Shown: positions 28,801-43,800 of the stretch, piece after piece
Layout: the number at the start of each line of letters is the position of its first letter
Position numbering within the stretch: position 1 is the first letter of the stretch
From: Latrodectus hesperus
Lineage: Eukaryota; Arthropoda; Arachnida; Araneae; Theridiidae
Reading direction: 5' to 3'
Length of the DNA: 64,000 nucleotides
NCBI GenBank assembly: GCA_037975125.1
Contig: CM075852.1
Coordinates: 18,999,797 to 19,063,796 of the forward strand
Program-made: the position numbers and the translations under genes
The notes under the pieces: model-generated
The model's database searches: none
What the model was told of the DNA's origin: nothing
The model's input: the letters and a program-made list of their open reading frames with translations, nothing else

Positions 28801-31800
28801 TCTAGATGAAAAATATTACTTCAGCATATTGTTACTCTTGATGACATGTCCAACCCATTTCACTCGGCTTATTTTAATATTGTAAACCATGGGTGTCTAA
28901 ACTATGACGGTTCATGGGCCGCATGGCAAAAAATTTTTTTACTGGGCCGCACATACAATATTTTTTCAAAAAATTGAAATAAAAATTAACTCTATGTAGT
29001 TTTATTAAAATTAACTTCTTTTTATTATAAATTTTTTTATTTTTAATTTGATATGTATAGGTACATATTTATTTTAAATTTGTAAAAGTTTCCTTTCATT
29101 TAGTTTGGATTTCATAAAGATGGAAAAAATAATCAAATTAATGAGATGGATGAATTTGCTTTTGTCAAACAAGCGAATCGAGATCGGGTTCAATAGACGA
29201 GGTTGCAATTCTTAATGCATTTTCAAGATGTTTGTCGGTAATCTTTGTCCTATTTTTAATTTTTGTATGCTTCATTCTTGAAAATAATTGTTCACAAATA
29301 TAGGTACTACCAAAAGCTGAAGATATTAACAAAGCATGATTGTGAAAATTAGGATATTTATCGCAGGGTAGGTAATCTTTATAAAACTCCAGTAAAGAAA
29401 CATTTCCAAATTTTTCTTTCAGTTGAATGTCACTTTGCAGTTCAATGCATTCCATTTGAAGATTTGAATGTAAATAATATATTTCTAGAGAAAATGGAAT
29501 AGACAATATGTTGAAATATTCTTCATTTTTCGAAAATCTTGAAATCTACTTTCGAACTCTTGAATTAAATCAAATTTTAATGCAGCATATTTTGTGCAAC
29601 TCACAGGTTTATGTGCAACCAAAGTACTGAAATGCGTCAAATCTTTCACTTTTATTTTATTGTGCCAAAATTTCAACTTTCTTTCAAACGCTGTTATAGT
29701 TTGGAACATATTATTAATAAATTGATTTTTTCCTTGAAGTCTGAAATATAAATCATTCAGATGCTCTGTTAAGTCTACTAAAAAAGCTAAATCTGAAACC
29801 CAATCTTCGTCTTCAAATTCAGTCACAGGTTTCCCTTTTGATTCCATAAATATTTTTATTTCAGTTCTTAAATCGTAAAATCTTTTGAGCATTTTCCCTT
29901 ACTGAGCCATCTTACTTCTGTATAATAAATAACATCTGCAAATTCAGTGCCCATTACCTTGAGAAGCTCTTGAAATTGTCTATGATTAAGTCCTTTTGCT
30001 CTTATAAAGTTAATGGTTTTTATACAACGCTTAACACACTTTCCATTTTCAAAATTTTAACTGCTTACCTGTCATATACACTTGTTGATTTATCTTTGTT
30101 ATCGTACAATGCAGTGCAATACTGCATTGTACGAACCCTGGGAAAATTTATTGCTTCTACTCTTACACTAGGGGGGAGGAAATCTTCGGAAACGAAAAAC
30201 TACATTTTCGGGCATTTTGAGTACTCCTAAGAATTCAAGCCTCGGTATTCAAAGGGTTAAAGAGTTAAATTTTTATTTCAAAATAAATATCAGCAAATCG
30301 ATTATATATGAAAAAATTTCAACATTAATTTTTTCAATAAAAATGTGTAAATTTAAATATTCTCATAATTTGCGTTTGGGCCGCATGCGGCCGGTGGGCC
30401 GCACTTTAGACAAGCATGTTTAAACAATATCTAGTTCTTTGAAGATTAAATATATTTTGACATTGCATCTTCTATGCAATACACCATTTTCTTGAATTCC
30501 ACCAAAAATATTTCAGGATTTTGAATTCAAAAGTGCCCAGCAACCTTTCCTCTCTCATAGTCATGGTCCATGTTTCTGACACATAAGTCAACACAGGATG
30601 AATAAGGGTCCTATTGAATGACAGTTTGTCCTTACAGATAAAAAGCTGGATCTAAGTAAACATTTTATTAGATAAAAAACTTTGTTTACTGCAACTGTTT
30701 GTCTCAATCTCTGAGAGGACCTCATTGATTCCATTAAATAAAGATCCTCAATAAATAAATTTTTCAACAGTTTTAAACTTAAAACCTCCAAATGAAAGAT
30801 GAGTTGGGGTGAAAAAATTTCCTCTTAATGCATAGCTTACATAATCTTGCCATTAAAGTCCATAATTAGGTGCTATATTTTCTTCATTAAGAAATCATGT
30901 GTTTCTTATTCTATGTGCTTCTTATCTTGACAACCGTAGAATAATATATTAACTGTCTCTTTACAATTGTACTCTGTTCAGTTCACCTTAACTTCTGGAC
31001 TGCAGCAGTATTAACCCTGTACTTTTCAAGTTCTAATAGTTCCTGAAGTGCTCTAGAATAATAAATGGAACTCATATTTCATGTATCAAAAATCAAGTCC
31101 TTGATCCTTTTCTTAGATTGTATGCAAAAAAGACACCAGCTATTTTCTGTTTCAGTGTTCACAACTAGGAAGTTTTTACTGGGTGGAATTGTTAGGCCCC
31201 TCCCAACCTCTGACCTGGAGGACAGAGTGTTTCTCTTCATCTGGTGTCTCCTTTTTTAATTATTCAGTTCAGTTGAGCTCCCTGTCAGGAGTCAAAATTT
31301 CCATTGGCTGTTCCAACTCTGTGGGTCATAAATACACACAAAGCACATTACCATAATAAGGTAGGAACACCTTCAATAGCAGAAAAATCATTGTAACACA
31401 CTTTTATCATTTAAAATCTATTCATGTAATTTTGAACTAGGCATTCTTTGTGGGGAGTTGATTAGTACTCTACATATGTTCTTTCTAAAAGCTGTATCAG
31501 AAGAATGTTTGTAATAAATCTCATTGCCATTATTGTATAATTGACAAATTTCTTTTTAATAATCAAAATTTTAAAATTTCTTTAACTTTATTATTTTGTT
31601 ATGTTATGTCAGTCTTTATATATTATATTTTGTAAAATTAATATAAATTAACATATTGTTTTGGAAACAATATGTATCTAGTAATTCTTATTTGAATGTT
31701 ACTAGAAATTCTTTTAAAATTTACTAAACTTCTATAACATAGGTAATTTGCACATACCAATGTCAGATATTGAAATAATCAAAACAACCAATGTAATAGT

Positions 31801-34800
31801 GTATGATTTAAAATTCTGCTGATAAAAAACTTAATTAAAATTTACTAAGTTGATAACTTTGTGTATTATAGGTAGACAAAAAAGTATATATTCATGCATT
31901 AAGTTGTTGTGGAAAAGCAGTAACTGGTTGGATTGCTAGAGATGCTATCCAGGAATGCAGGGAAGCTTGTGGAGGACATGGCTTCTTAAAAGGTTGCAAT
32001 AGTATATTGTATATTTTGTGTCTCATGCTTTGAAATTATTATTTAAACAATATTTCTTACAGTTAAATTGAAAAGAATATCTTATTGAATCACTAACATT
32101 TTTTAGATAGGTATATTGTATTCTTTCCCATTTCAGTAAATTAAATCATTTGAACCAAAATGCACGGTGATGATTAAATTTAATAATTTATAAATTATGC
32201 AAATAACTTACATAAAAACTTATTTTTAGTTAGTGTTTGCTGTTGCTAATTCCGGTGGGACATTTATAAACTACATATATATAAAAACACATAAAATTTG
32301 CAGACATGAAATATTTTGGTTATTAGATTGCATCATTCCTAATTAAATATAATGAGAAGCTGAATAATTATGTATTTCATATCCAATTAAGTGCATTAAA
32401 ATTTGGTTCTGCTTATTTCTGCACTTAATTTTCATGTTTTCTTGTGCTTTTATTATCATATTAGCATAATATTTAACATTTATAATAAATTTATGTAAAG
32501 TTTATTAATGTGAAATGATTTGAAGTTTGAAGTTAATTCAAAATTTATAGCAATTTTTAATTGCAGTATGCCCCATGTATACTTCCTAATTAAATCAAAA
32601 GTAAAATTATAAATTTAAATCTCTTTTTCTGTTTCCTGAATTTTTTCTTGTATCATCCAATTTTGAATTTATGTGATAAAATATGCTGATAAATGAATAT
32701 ATAAAATGCATGCGTCTTCATTTAACATATTGACATTTTACATTAATACAAAAGAAAAATATAGATATTATTAGAATGTAAATATATTAAAACAAAATGA
32801 TTTTTATTCCTAACTTGGTTAGCTATAAGAACATTTTTTGAAATTTGTTACTGCATTCAAGAACAAAAACATTTTGTTGTTTAAAAGTCTTCCACATTTT
32901 GAACTTTGAGGATTGACAAGCCAAAAAATACATCAAATAATTTATTTTTTTAGGATTAAATGTTTAATATTTAAAATAATTTTGTTACAATAATCATTGT
33001 TTGAATAATATATTAACAATATAATATAGTTTTAATGAATTGACAAAATATCATTGTTAACACTAGCCTTAAAGTCAAATTTTAAAAACCATAAAATTTG
33101 TTGGAGCACTTTTACTTGTTTTAATAAGGAAAATGTTTAAGTGATTAATTTTTAAAGGTTGCTGTTTATTTATACTGTATATATTGTTATGCATAATTTT
33201 TCACTGTCTTGATTCATTTTTGTTTAAATGAAGAGTATGTATAAACTATTTTTAGATTAATGTGACATTGAATCAATCGTTATTATTAAACATTTCAAAA
33301 AGTGTGCTTTATTTTTTTTAAAAATTGGATTTTTAAAAGTTTTAGAAACTTTTATCTACATTTGAAAAATTTAATAGTAAAAGAAATTGTGCATTTTGTA
33401 GTTAACTGTCAATATGTGTTAGTTATGTAAATAGCTGTTAATATTTCTGAATACTCTTGATTCTAAATTTTTTGCCACCTTTCATAATTTTATTTAATGT
33501 TTAGAAAACTAAAAAAGGTGACATGTTGACCATCTTCATAATATATATTTCGAAAATAAATGGTAAAAATGTTTCTATCTTTACACAAAAATGTATAAAC
33601 TAATATTTACTTTAACAATGGCTTATTAAATGATTTTAATGACAATATTTTTAATGCTCTTCATGCATTTCTAATTTCAGCTTAAAATTGGTTTAATTTT
33701 TTTATGAATATAGTTGATATTGACATGAATGGTGTAAAAGATTAAGTATTTTTCAACTTCCATTTTATTAATGTTTTAAAAATTTTAAAAATGAAAAATC
33801 AAGAGTTTTTATGCTGAGATCTGTATTAAACTTATATTCAGATCAATAGTAAACTTATGAGTTTATATTCAAAACAATGTTCTAATAAAATTAAACTCAG
33901 TGTTGCGACAGCCCGAGGAAAGGCTTACAGATTTCATATCTGTTTTCATGACCAAGGGCCTTGCTAGTGTGAAGTATATGCTCTGGTTAGGTGCTCAGCC
34001 TAAACGCGAAACCTCCAATGTTTAGTTCCAAAGCATGCTTGGTATTCAATTTTATTGACTGACTAAAAGGATGAAGGGTGAGTTGACTTTGCCCAGACAA
34101 GCATTGTTCTAAATGACTATTAATAAAGTGGTCATTCAAATAGGAAGAAAAAAGATGCTGTTCATTAAAAATATGACTTAGCAAAAATCAGAAAATCAAA
34201 GCAAACTTGTTCATGTACTACTTATACGCAATGAAAACAAAATATTGAAAACCATAGAAATCAAAATAATCTTTCTTCTGGACTTATTTAAATAAAGCTC
34301 TTCTATTCATCACATAATTAATATTTGAGTTAATATATTTTTGCAATTAAGTCAACAACAAATGGAATATGTGATCTTCGATTCACTGCATGTATTGATT
34401 TTTTTCCGTTATTTTATATATATTTGGATTTTAATTGGGTTATATACAAATAATTTGGTGTTTTAATGTTACTTGGGTTTTGAAAAATTATACTATATCT
34501 TAGTTTTAGTGCAGTTTATTGGTTTTTGAACCTTTTGCCACAAAACCCAACCATTCTCTATTCTTTGAGTAATTAGTAATTGAATTAATTATGCAATAAA
34601 TAGAAGACAATTTTATGATTTCTAAGTAAAATCTCAAGTTCCCTTTCACTATTTAATTTTATTGAACATTTTGGAAAATAAAATTGAGTTTGTTATGTAT
34701 ATTGAAAATATATGTTCATCCAATTCATTCTCAGCTTATTATTATTATACTGAAAAAATATATTAAATGAGTAAGGAAATTTCCCAAAACATAGAAAAAT

Positions 34801-37800
34801 ATGTAATTCTGTTTATGTGTAAAAGAAATTAATTTTTTATGTATTAAATTTTTATTAAAATGCATGATGAAAGTATGTATAAAAATCTCACTTTAATTTT
34901 TATTTGAATGGTGAATCTGACTGTTAAAATTCACAAATAATTTATAAAAAAAGCTTCTAACTCTTGCAAGAAATATTACTTTTATTACCTAAAATTTACA
35001 TTTCATAACTACTGAATAAATAAGAAAATTGTTTATTTTCCATATTTCCAAATTCTTGAAAGGAAAATATTTTTGTGATTAAATAGAGGAAAAAGATATT
35101 TTAATAGATAAATTATTTGATTTTAATGTTCATATTTTACCCATTTAACAAATTTACACAATTAATATTTGTTTTCCAAAAGTCATAATCTACTAATTTC
35201 TTTTAAATAGGAAATTTTCTTAATGGTCTTTCCCCAAATGTCTAGCTTATTACTAATTAAGTATTCATAGTTGTGAAAGTTCAATGCAATTTCTTTTTTA
35301 AAAAAAAAGTTAAAAAACTTTTTGACTGATTTTTTAAGATCGTAAAAAATTATTGATAAGTATATGCAATCTTTTGTATCCTTGTATTAATTAATAGTTA
35401 TTTAATGAAAACAAAAATTAATATAAATCATTTTAAAATTTCCTGCATAAAAATAATTTTTTATTTTATCTTTGTTAACTTTTATAATTTCTTTTACAGT
35501 ATCTAATTTTGGAACTCTTCGTAACAACCATGATGCTAATTGTACTTATGAAGGAGACAACAATGTTATTCTACAACAAACCAGCAACTATCTTCTAAAT
35601 TTATTGAAAAAAATTAATTCTGGTAAAAAAATTAAAATTTTTTTTAAAGTTTAATAACTTTTCTTTTTTAAAATTTTGTTACGTTAATTTTGAATTTTTT
35701 AATCTTATTGGTTTTGCATTTTATACCATTTTTTTTATAAACTAAAATATTTCAAAATTTTATACATATCTAATTTAATATATAATACTTAAAAATGTGA
35801 AAATAAGAATATCTTATTCTTAAATTCTGTAAATGTATCAAAAATTTATTTTTTGGGAGGAAAATTGTTTGAAGTTTATTTCTATTTTTTCTACAAGGCT
35901 TTTATGATATACATTCTATTAAATGATAGATCCACTTTAGCAATAGGAATATTATGGTATTTTAAGGTAAATTACATAAATAAATCAATATGTGAATATT
36001 TAAAGTAATAGTTCATACAGAACTCTAGAAAATAAGTTTTATTTTATCACTTATACAAACATTATAGTAAAATTGTTGTGTTTAATAATTTTGTACAAGT
36101 CTTCCTTTTATTTCTTTAGCTCATCACTTTGTAGTTTGTTTCTGATTTCAATTGTTAATGTCTTAGTATGGCATAGAGGTTCTCCTGGAAGCTGTAAGGC
36201 ATCTTTAGCATTCAATGTTTGTTAGCTTTGCAGAAGCATGTTCTGTAGATAATATACTGTATACATTTATCTTAAATGAGGAAATTGGAAAAATTTTTAA
36301 GTACCCACCATTACAGATATTCTGGAAAAAAGTAGACGTGTTATAACCCTTTCCCATTATTCTGCAGTGACGGAATCACACCTAGGACCTTCTCCTTTGA
36401 AGAGAGTGGTTTAATCTCTAGGTCATGCTGAGAATAATAGTTGCAGAAATGCACATTAAGGTGTAAAAATGCACAATAAAGTGTAATTTTTCAAATCAGC
36501 CTTTGTGTGCTGAAAGTAAGTGTTTCAGGAACATCAAGTCAAACAAAACTTTAACTTCAAGCTAAATTTATTTGAAATTTTATCTTTTATTTCTTGCATT
36601 GTTTAAAAATTCAGAGAAATTGATATAATAACAGTTGCAAACATTTAATACTTTTTGTTTAGAACTTAGAAAGAGTATGATATATTAGCATTTAACTATT
36701 GAGTTGTTCAGAAAGTCATTTCGTTTCTCATGCAAATGAAAAACACGCAGCAAATAAATATTGTATTGTATTGCACATCGTCTATTCTAGTCCAATATCT
36801 TTACCATCTTTCTGGTAGTAGCATGATTCCACAATCATAAAGTGGTTGGTTTTTACTAGCAAAAAGCTGATCCATGCAGGAAAAATGAAATTACTTTCCG
36901 AACAACCCATTATTATTTAATTTTTTGGCTTAAGTTAGTTATTCTAAAGATGAGTATCTGATGATATTCCATTAATTTCTTTTGTATTTTTTACATTTAG
37001 AAATACCTGAGCTATAAATGTAGTAACATTTTGAATTAATGATTAGAAAATTTATTTATTTTTATATGCTTGTATAATATACATTTTTTTCCTCTATAGG
37101 TGAAGGCACTCCTCCATCTATAAATGAACTTTCTTTTCTCAATAATATGCAGCTAATATTAAAAAGAAAATATTCACCTTCATCAGAATGTGATAAAATG
37201 GAATTATGTGGTATGTTTTTGTATTTTTTAATAGGATTTTTAATATATGGATACATTATAAAGTGTTTAAAATTTTACTGTAATTAAAAATATAGCTACA
37301 TATGTTTAGTTAAAAAAAGTTAAGTTCATTTGTCCTATATTTTAGCAATTAATTTTATTTTTCTTTAAATTTAGTTTTTGTATTTCTTCCAAAAATGACC
37401 TATTTGTGAAATTAATAATCAAGATTGTTTTAAAAGAATAGAAATGAAGAATAGTTTCCATTTAAAGGAAATAATTTTTAAAGATTATTAAAATAATTTT
37501 ATTTTCAAATTTAAATGTAAAATGAATTCTCTAAAACATTGTAATAAGGAAAAATCTGATTAAAGCTATTTAACTATGACAAACTCTACTGATTCTTAAG
37601 TTGCTTTGTTTATTTTAAAACTAACACAACAAAATGATTCAATGATTATTTAGATCGAAATTTTTTAAGTAATGATCACGTAAAAAATAAAATGCAAATG
37701 CCAAAATTTGTACTTTTTTGACTAAAAATTATTTTTATAAAAATGTATGTAATCTTCATATGGTAAATCTTTTTTCCAATTATTTAAGATTTGGCAGATA

Positions 37801-40800
37801 AACATTTTGCTTTTAAAACTGATTTATATATTTTAAATATGGAATTTGATATTTTACTTTTTAAGTAAAAAATCTGATAACTTATCGTATTGGTTTCTAT
37901 TGTTTTAATTTCACAGTTTAAGAGCCTAATTGAAATCATCAAAATTATAACTTGATTCTTATTTTTTGCCAAGATTTATTAAAGAATAAACATAAGAATT
38001 ATTTTGCTTTGTAGTATGTTTTCTGAAGTTGTGGTGGAAACTATTTTCTTGCATTTATTACTTAAATTGTAAATTATACTTTTCTTGTCAGAGCAAACAT
38101 ACACATTTGAGCAAATATGGTCATAGTATCTTTTATGCAATAAAATGATTTAAGTGTTCCAGAAAAAACACTATCCCACAAAAATAAAACAGGAGCATAG
38201 CAAAAATTTCATTATTACATATTACTTAACATTATCTTATGAAAATATATTACATTTTGATGACTAAAAAATTCTTTACATCATCTTTTTTTCATTTTAC
38301 ATAAGTTTTGGCAATTTTTAACCTGACTTTTTTCCAGATACCAATTGCCTTTATATCATTTATTAAGAATGAATCTGATATTCTTTAATCTCTTATATTG
38401 CTAATAATGCATCTGCTAATGTGATTAATTACATAGTTATTTTGTATTATTAATTATTATTTATGTGCAATTTTTTACCATTAGCTAGATTGACAGATTT
38501 TTCTGATCTGTCATATTTACTTTAACTGTTAACTTAAAACAATTTTTAATTTATTGTTTTTAATAACAATAATGATTATTCACTATTAATTTTCAAAAAG
38601 TCCAAATTTTAAAGAAGTAATAATATGATTGAACAAATAAAATCAGGATATCTTTTAATTGCTTAAATTTTACTGTGCTAGAAATAGGGTGCATTGTTTT
38701 AAATGCTTTAATACAAGTTTTAAAAATTTTCAATTTTAAAAAGTTATTTTTAAAATTTTTTTATAAGCTTTTATAATAAAATTAGTATTGTTATTTCTAT
38801 TTTTATTATAAAAGTTTATATTTATAAAATTTTTTTTTTGTAAATGTTATTTGCATAATTATAAATATAACGTGTTATTCAGAAAAAGAATCTGTTATGA
38901 AACGGAGTAAGATCTTAAATTTGAAGAAATCCAGTAATTACATATTACCTTTAACAGATGCTAAAATTCAAATTCTTAAAGTATACTTTTTAAATAATTT
39001 TTAAATTCCATTTTTAATTAATTTTTGAAAACATATGGGTAATATTAACATAAAAATAAAATAAATTATTTTCACAGACAGATTATTTACATAAATATTG
39101 AATGTTATCTAAATAGATTGAATAATTAATATATAAATTTTATCAAGTTATAAAAATCGGTTAAAATGTCTGGAAAAAGTATTTAAAATAAACTGCAAAA
39201 ACAAATGGAATTTTAAAGCTTTTATTCTGCAAAATATTTTGTGAAATTTGTATTGATCATGCTTTAGAAATGAGGTATATTTATTGATTTAAATTTTAAG
39301 GAGTGATTATTGCTTTAATTGCTGAAAGCTCATTTGAAGAGAAATATTAGTTAAATTTTATTTTTGAATTCAATTATTTCATGTAAAAAAATTAAATGAA
39401 AGGATTCAATTCTTATTTTTGACTCCTGCTTCTTCACGTTATTCTTATCTTATATAATATTATATAATACAATCTTAATGTTATTATAAATCATTTTATG
39501 CATCCTAATCTAATATTATGTACATATGTGCAATATGTATTAAATTTTAATTAGTTTCATTATTATTCTCTAATTATTATTAAAAATATATTAATAAAAA
39601 AGGTATTTATTAGTTAAATATGTAAATTTTTTATGTTATAATCTGTATTAATTTTTGAAAAAATTGTTATTATTAATGATAGCGATCATTGGCTTGTGTA
39701 TAATATTATATGTTTTATCTAATATCAGTTATTATATTTAATATTTATTACTCCAAACAATAAAAGATTTTACAATATTTGAAATCCTGATATAGTTAAG
39801 AGATTTTAAAGAAAATTTGTTACTATTTATAATATAAGTAATAAATAGTGTTTGTCTTAAAGTTAATGCAACTGGAATTATTTGATTGGCCAAGAAAAAA
39901 TATTAGAAATTATGAAGTATAAAACTGTGATTTTAAAGGAAAATATTTCATTTTTTAATTCTCAAAGAGCAAATAAATGCTTTGTGCAATTTATAGAAAG
40001 TTTAGAACATTTTATGGAAACTTTTATTAAAATAAATTTTGAATAATGTAACTAAATGACTTGGATATGAGAATAATTTTTTCACAACTGCAAATAAAAT
40101 TCAAGAATTTCATAAAAATACAATTTACTTATTTATATTTCAATATTTTATTTTGGTAATCTGTAATCATATTTCTTTTCTAATATCAAATTATAAATTT
40201 TCCTTCCCTAAGGATCTTGTAACCAATTGATTTTCATAGTTTAATTATTTTTAAATTATATATATTTGTAAGTTTTTATTTTAGATAAATTAAAATTGAT
40301 AATTGATATATATTTTTAGGAACTTTCATAATAAAACACGCTTGATGTAAATATGTACTACCATTTGCCTGGATAAAAAAGTTGTTTAATTTGTTGAAGT
40401 ATAAATCAGTTATTGTTAATAGTTTTTTAATTTCAGTTTAAAGTTTTACAAAAAATTATATAATGATAATTTTGTAAACTGTAAATGTAATGAGACTAAT
40501 TTTTTAACATATGCATATTCTTTAAAAATAGAATTAGCTTAAAATGTTCTTGTTCATTTTTGTGAATTAAAACTATTAAAATTCTGATAATTTTTAAAGA
40601 AGTTTTTATTATGTTCATTTATTTAAATTATTTATTACTTTTAAATATAATTATTATTATTTTCTTCAAAATATTCTTTTTTTATGGTTTTCTAGGAAAA
40701 AAGATAAACTTGCTTTTCATAAGAAAATAGTACAATTTCCAAGTTATATTTTAATACATCATAAAATGAAAATAAAATGTGAAAATGGCATTAATTTGGT

Positions 40801-43800
40801 TTCTTTCTCTTTTTTAGATATTATTGATTCTTTTGAGTGGTTAGTATGCCACTTGCTTCAGAAAAGTAGTTTGAAACACCAAGCAGAACTTGAAAGCAGT
40901 AGAAATGCTTTCATTGCGCGCTGTAATTCTCAAGTTTATCATTCTCATACATTAGCTATTGTGTACTTTCAGGTATTTTTTTCTTTTTTTACAACAATAA
41001 TCAATTTTTGATTTATTAGCAGGAAAAAGAAATTATTATGTTTCAATATGCTTAAATAGCATTAACGGTGATTTAGAAAATGTTAAATTCTAATTGATTT
41101 TGTAAAAATTTGAAATTACTGATTACAAATGTCCTTTATGAGAAAAGAATTATGTTCTGAAATTTATATTTAGAAGATGTTCATTCTATGCTTTCTTATA
41201 TTTGTAAAATGTATCTGCTGTATAAACCAAATCTATGATTTGAGGTTATAAGAAATATGAAAGTTTATTTAAATGGAGAGTTAAGATGTATTGATTTGAA
41301 AGAAAATTATTTTCAAACAATTTATATGACTTTTGATGCATAAAATATAATAGTAAATATTCTGTTGGACAAATAAGGAAATTTATTAGAAATTAACATT
41401 CAGTTGAAATTTTCTAGTTGCATTCATTTTCTAGTTATTTTTAAATTAAATGAAAACCATTTAATTTTAATTTAAGAAGGAAGAGGAAGAAATATGATTC
41501 TATAATGCTTGTTAAACTTCCAATAATTTTTATAAGTATGATAAAAACCAGTAATAATAGAAAAGGTACTTTAAATTTTCCATCAATTTTAAACCATAGA
41601 ATAATGAAATGTATTTAGCAATAAATGAAGCTGTGTTATGTGATAAATATTTAAAAATTAATCTAATATAAATATGTACTAATATTTGCTTCATTAAATA
41701 AAGATATTAAACTATGTATAAAGATTCCTTAAATCATTATTGTATAATGGATAGTGATCTCGTGATTATTTCACTGCATTGATCAGATATAAATTTGAAA
41801 AACATAAAAATAGGATAAGATGAAAAAAATTTTCAAGTTTTTACATACATTTATAAATATTATTAATTAAACTATTATAGGATCATAAAATAATTAGAAA
41901 AAATTATAAAATAGATTTTTAGAAAGTAGAAGGTTGCATAACTGTGTATACTTTTCTTAAAATGAAGTATAAAAAGAAAGCAAATTATCAGAGATTTGTG
42001 AAAACTAAAAACTTGCTATAGCATTTGCATTTACATAGTCTTATCATCTTTAGAAATTTCTTCAAGTTCTTATTGTTTGTGATTAATTCAACTTTTCTAT
42101 TTATCATTTGTGATTGATTAAACATTTCAGCAAATGAATTAGAATTTTTATAAAAGAAATCATCGTGTTCATTTTAAAACTTTGCTCTTTTATCAACACA
42201 ATGAATTCAATAATTATGGTAACTATTATGCAATTTTCTACCAGAATAAATTTTCATAGTTTGCATGTAATGACTCTAACCTGTTGTAGTTGCATAACAA
42301 ACTAAATTGGAATGATAAATGTGGGAGCTGTCATTTGAATAAAACACTATCATTGTTTATTAAATAGACATAGCAGAAAATAACCAAACAGCTGAAGGTT
42401 AATATAAGCACTTAAACATCCAATTCATATATTGGTAAAATTTGTCATAGACGCTGGATTTACAATATATTGTATGAGAAGTAGCCTGAGAAATTTTTAA
42501 GCTCTATTCCTAACAGATATATATCCCCAAAACATGTGCACGACGAATATCATGCATTATTCAACATCTGTTAGTTTAAAATTTAACCTTTCACTTTAAA
42601 AATTACTGTTGTAGATGAATATGAATCCTTGCTTTGTTAAATAGTATGCATTCCATTCCATTTATATTGCGCTAGTAGTAATAAAATGGAAAGCAAATGT
42701 TTTTATTACTAATATTTTTAGCTCCTATAGCAGATGTTTATAAAAATAATAAATGTTTTAAAGTATTTGGTTAGTAGATACTTTTTTATTTTAGTAATTG
42801 TTCAGTTTAACAATATCATTGTTTTTTATATAAAATGTTGACAAGTATATGTTATGTTTTGTGTTTGAAGTATATGTGTGCATAAATATTCCAAGAATTT
42901 TTAATTACAAACAGCTTAAATGTCACTTTGTGATCAAAGATTCATTTTGATAAAAAATTAAATTATTATTTGCAAACTAAAAAAATAACAATGTATTTTA
43001 AAAAAAATAATATTATCTATGTTTTAAAATAATAGTGTGTACTTTTACAAGAAAATCCATGGTTTTAATATAAAATTTTTAAAATATACTTTTAAATTTT
43101 CTAACATTTTAATTAAATAATATTTTAAAAATGTTTTTCTTTTTTAAGTTTTTAGATTCAAAATAACTTATCTGATTTATAGAAATAGAAACTAATGTCA
43201 TTTATGAAGACATTATTCTGCTATTCTTACTGCATCCACTTACCATTTATGATTAACTTTTTAAACATGGATTACTCATTAGTATAGGCAAATTTCTATT
43301 ACTCACTAGAAGAATGAAAAAAGTTAAAAACTTAGCTTCACATAAGGTTCAAAATGAATAAGTTTAACTGTAATCAAAAGCTTACTTTTAAATATTGGTG
43401 CATTTATGCATAAATTAATTATAATTGAAGGCAATAATAAAAAATTAACAAATTGGATATTGTATATTAAAGAAAATCAACTTATAAAGCTTATTTTATG
43501 GTGAAATAAAACAAATGATGAATATGATTTTGAAGTATTTCCTGAATTGTTTAATACAAAATAAGCTTTCAATTTCAGATTTTTCTTGTATTGTAATCTT
43601 AATCCAATTTTAGAATTCTTTCATTAAAGCCCGCCACACACGATACGATTTTTCCATAGGATTTGTTGGACGTGAACAAGTTGTACCGTCTGTGATGAAG
43701 TTGGACAGGTTCACGAAAATTCAAACAAGTTCTGATTTTTCTTCCAACATGGGGGTTACAGGGAGTAAATAATTGCTTCCTGTTGTCGCGTGTCTGCTCC

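Larger units (their letters stand above)
28888..30418 (-). mobile_element. hAT DNA transposon inserted in a LINE
   Basis: Ends are related inverted repeats: left CATGGGTGTCTAAAC, right (reverse complement) CATGCTTGTCTAAAG, both followed by GGGCCGCATG-type sequence as in many hAT elements with CAGGGGTGTC-type ends. The interior encodes a broken hAT transposase on the - strand. Flanks GTTTAAAC and GTTTACAA look like a mutated 8-bp duplication. About 1.53 kb, so internally shortened. Confidence 0.8.

Noticed and set aside
29970..30230. 86-codon frame on the + strand
   Set aside because: Antisense to the decayed hAT transposase; no homology of its own.
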